The notes beneath the pieces were generated by a model. The model ran no database searches. It was given only the letters and a program-made list of their open reading frames with translations, and was not told where the DNA came from. From assembly GCF_003862475.1 (NCBI RefSeq), contig NZ_RRCO01000001.1, positions 744,001 to 808,000 of the forward strand: a stretch of DNA of 64,000 nt, read 5' to 3'. Positions 61,587-64,000 of this stretch are shown one piece after another. Source of the DNA: Lachnoanaerobaculum gingivalis. GTDB lineage: Bacteria; Bacillota; Clostridia; Lachnospirales; Lachnospiraceae. The translations under genes and the position numbers were made by a program. Positions within the stretch are counted from its first letter, which is position 1. Every line of letters begins with the position of its first letter.

Positions 61587-63932
61587 TTAACCTCTTTCTT
61601 TTAAACTGTCATTCGGATTTATTTTATCAATTGTTTTAAGTATAGCCATTCCTGATATATATAGCATCAATATACAAAATATAAGTGAGGATATATACAT
61701 CGACATCCCTATATTTAATTTCAGAGTAAAGGATTCTGAGACCAGCAAACTCTCAAGCAACCATTTGAATAATTTTAAAAGCGGAATACTTAAAATAAGT
61801 CCGCAGATAAGATATACCAGCTGTTCCATAAAAATCATCTGTTTAAGTTCCTTATCCAACACCCCCATAATCTTCATAGTGGCAAATTCCTTTTTTCTCT
61901 CCCTTATACTTATCAAAGAAATATTGTATATAAGTACCACACCTGAAAATAATGCCAGATATATAAACATTCTGAGCATAAATTTGGAGCTTTTCATTCT
62001 ATCCTGATAAATCCTCAAAGTATCTCTCTTACTTGAAAATGAGGTGATCTCTGCACTGTTTTCTGTAAGCTTTTTTTTGATATTATCTTCCATTCCTCTT
62101 TGTGTGTTAAAAAGCAATGTATTTGAAAAGCTTTGTAATGAAAGATATTTATTTATGTTTTGGATATCTACATAGCAACCGCTTCCAAAGGCTTCAAAAA
62201 TCACCTTACTTACCGGCAGTACGGTCTTTTGTCTCGGGGCATATCCCGTACTTATTTCAATACTGTCACCTTTCTTTACATTCAAATCCTTTGCAATCCT
62301 TGAATTTAAAATGATTCCCTCCCTTGGAGGTTCATAAAATACATCATCCACATCAGATATCCTATAAAGCTTTGATCCTCTGCCTATGCCTGTGAGTAAT
62401 GTAGGCTTTGTATGATTTTGAGATTTCAATGTTACAGGTATCTCACAAATAATCTCTCTCTCACCCACTCCTTCTATACCGTCAAGTGAATTAAACATCC
62501 TGTTAAAAGAGGCATAATTTTCCGTAGTTATTTTTACATCATACTTTGCAATATCTTCAAAATATCCTACAAACATCTTATTGACCGCGTTTTCTGATGC
62601 CAGCAAGGCACATGAAAGTGCAAATGGAAAGGCAATCGCAAAGGCAATAAAAAATGTTCTGAACGGACTTCTTAAAATGGAGCGTATACCCATTTTATGC
62701 ATAACATTAAAATGCCTTATTATACTCGGTGAAAAATTATTTCCGACACTCGGTGCGGCTGCCCTCATAGCCTCCGCAGCCTGTATTTTTGTTATACCGC
62801 CCACTCCCAAAATCACAGCTGCAATGCTTGAGGTAGCAGCTATTAAAAATCCTTTAAGCTTTGTGGAAAGCGGATCGATATAGCTTGGCGACGGCAATGA
62901 AAAAAACTCCGCATACTGATTAAACATATACATTCCGAAAGGTCTTGCAAGTATGCAGCCGATAAAAGCACCCATAAAACTTATCATAATCGCCTGTACC
63001 AGATATGCGCCTAAAAGCTCACTGTTTCTAAGCCCCATCGCCTTCATTGTTCCAATCAGGCTTCTGTCATTATCAATCATTTTTTTCAGCACCGTATAGA
63101 GCATAAATACCGACATTGACATAAATACAATCGGCAATATGGTACCTGTACCTGTAAGTTCTGTAATCTCACCATCTACCATATTGTAGCTGCTTTGTTT
63201 TTCCTTGTTTGAAAATCCCTGCAATCCGTACTCTGATAGATGCTCCCTTAAACTGTATCTGACTTCCTCATAGGAATAACCGCTTTCCAATTCAAAACTT
63301 ATTTCATTTACTATATTCTCTCTTCCCAGTATCTTTTCAAGCTTATCCGAATTTACAATTGCAATATCATAATCTCTTCCGTCAGATATTACCGCACCGC
63401 TTGGAGGTATGGCATATATATAATTGGGTGCGGATGCAATTCCTGCTATTATAAAATCATAGCTCTCCCCATTATGTATAAGACTTATAGTGTCGCCTTT
63501 TTTTAATTTTCTGGCTTTCATCATCTTTGAGCCTATAAATATCTGCTCACTGTTTGGAGGACTGTCAGGCTTTAAAAGAGGCCTGTTTAAATAAGCTTCT
63601 TCATCATAGGAGAGTACATGCAGATTTGCTATATCACCGATACCCTCTCCGGCAATTCTTAGATCCGCACTCAAAATACCACAAGCTCTCTTTATTCCCG
63701 GATAATCTTCAAATTCCTTTAAGCTTTCCTTAGGCATGGAAATAACATTTGCAAAAATATCAGCCATATTGTTTTCTTTATAATAGCTGTATACCTGACC
63801 TTTAAGATTTATAAATGTATCATTCATTGAAACAAATATAAAAACTCCAAGAGCCATTATAAGAGCGGCACCTATATATGTTCCCAAATTCCTTTTTGCG
63901 GACCTGAATAAATTTTTTGCAAAATATTTCAT
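61587..63932 (-). CDS. FtsX-like ABC transporter permease
   Basis: 781 residues from ATG 63932, which shares its A with the stop of the ATPase gene (TAATG); a GTG at 63938 is possible. Two FtsX domains: the N-terminal helix, a large outer MacB-type domain (about 40-245), three helices (FMSMSVFMLYTVLKKMIDND), and a second set after LGVGGITKIQAAEAMRAA, with another outer part and final helices (LALFSGVVLIYNISLISIRE, KEFATMKIMGVLDKEL). Mechanotransmitting exporter or lipoprotein/peptide release component with the HlyD-like adaptor. Confidence 0.88.
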   Translation of the reverse strand: MKYFAKNLFRSAKRNLGTYIGAALIMALGVFIFVSMNDTFINLKGQVYSYYKENNMADIFANVISMPKESLKEFEDYPGIKRACGILSADLRIAGEGIGDIANLHVLSYDEEAYLNRPLLKPDSPPNSEQIFIGSKMMKARKLKKGDTISLIHNGESYDFIIAGIASAPNYIYAIPPSGAVISDGRDYDIAIVNSDKLEKILGRENIVNEISFELESGYSYEEVRYSLREHLSEYGLQGFSNKEKQSSYNMVDGEITELTGTGTILPIVFMSMSVFMLYTVLKKMIDNDRSLIGTMKAMGLRNSELLGAYLVQAIMISFMGAFIGCILARPFGMYMFNQYAEFFSLPSPSYIDPLSTKLKGFLIAATSSIAAVILGVGGITKIQAAEAMRAAAPSVGNNFSPSIIRHFNVMHKMGIRSILRSPFRTFFIAFAIAFPFALSCALLASENAVNKMFVGYFEDIAKYDVKITTENYASFNRMFNSLDGIEGVGEREIICEIPVTLKSQNHTKPTLLTGIGRGSKLYRISDVDDVFYEPPREGIILNSRIAKDLNVKKGDSIEISTGYAPRQKTVLPVSKVIFEAFGSGCYVDIQNINKYLSLQSFSNTLLFNTQRGMEDNIKKKLTENSAEITSFSSKRDTLRIYQDRMKSSKFMLRMFIYLALFSGVVLIYNISLISIRERKKEFATMKIMGVLDKELKQMIFMEQLVYLICGLILSIPLLKLFKWLLESLLVSESFTLKLNIGMSMYISSLIFCILMLYISGMAILKTIDKINPNDSLKERG

Positions 63933-64000
63933 TACCACACCACCTCATCCGGACTTATGGGATGCTCATTTGTCACTATTTTTCTGATATTACCGTCCTT
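63932..64000 (-). CDS. ABC transporter ATPase, C-terminal end only
   Basis: The last 22 codons, KDGNIRKIVTNEHPISPDEV, then VW and stop at 63932. The form DG-I (loop after the last strand) and the end with P-E-V fit the C-terminus of a MacB/LolD-type ATPase. The body lies outside the window; identification depends on the FtsX-like gene with which it overlaps. Confidence 0.6.
   Translation of the reverse strand, partial: KDGNIRKIVTNEHPISPDEVVW

Noticed and set aside
1-64000. tRNA, rRNA or riboswitch genes
   Set aside because: No cloverleaf ends, rRNA stretches or conserved riboswitch cores were recognised by eye; a covariance-model search would be decisive.

Overview
The window is low-GC DNA from a Gram-positive (monoderm) bacterium. 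Strong AGGAGG-type ribosome sites, lipoprotein signal peptides, Clostridia-type sugar operons and heavy use of AT-rich codons point to Clostridia, most likely a Lachnospiraceae member. The family assignment is inference. Almost everything is on the minus strand. No rRNA, tRNA or CRISPR array was seen.

Region 1 (1-5.9 kb) is the 5' part of a cluster read leftwards: a 723-residue protein that may be a contractile-sheath protein, two 141/142-residue paralogues that look like tail-tube (Hcp-like) subunits, a membrane-anchored FHA protein, a zinc-ribbon FHA protein, and two PP2C-type phosphatase-like proteins, the last cut by the window edge. Tube, sheath, FHA and PP2C together resemble a contractile injection or type-VI-like machine under phospho-threonine control. 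This is the best candidate for an under-described system here, but the sheath and tube calls rest on weak resemblance.

Region 2 (6.2-30.3 kb) is an unusual tandem array of surface proteins and gene debris. Family A (N-terminal membrane anchor, NFNDNM motif) has about eight intact and nine broken copies, two of them near-identical 681-bp tandem repeats. Family B (about 470 residues, ending in a DGSNPVLVMDENGEVVMKP-type tail) has four copies, one frameshifted. Between them are lipoproteins, two YARHG-domain proteins, a WG-repeat protein and fragments of other genes. One fragment is a CHAP-like peptidase tail overlapping the lipoprotein start that follows it. I read the array as a bank of immunity-type genes with eroded toxin ends. 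An IS3-family element (20191-21522, 3-bp target repeat) splits one of the eroded genes.

Region 3 (30.5-35.7 kb) holds an orphan TrpB2-type tryptophan synthase beta gene, a sialic-acid lyase/ROK kinase pair, an ArsC/Spx-like protein, and a three-gene unit: ADP-ribosyltransferase-like toxin, 84-residue putative antitoxin, SecB-like chaperone. This unit looks like a toxin-antitoxin-chaperone (TAC) module.

Region 4 (35.7-38.1 kb) is an IS1634-type element flanked by an exact 121-bp target duplication. The duplication copies the 3' end of the neighbouring glucosidase gene together with the putative promoter of the TAC module.

Region 5 (38.0-47.7 kb) is an autoregulated alpha-glucoside operon: LacI regulator, binding protein, two permeases, GH65 phosphorylase, beta-phosphoglucomutase, GH31 glucosidase. 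Region 6 (47.8-58.3 kb) is a second sugar operon: PfkB kinase, class II aldolase, ribose-type ABC transporter, a membrane-tethered binding protein next to a histidine kinase and response regulator (compare XylFII-LytS), another binding protein, and a D-lyxose isomerase. Region 7 (58.4-64 kb) has CorA, a YigZ/IMPACT protein and an ABC export/remodelling operon (HlyD-like adaptor, FtsX-like permease, start of the ATPase).
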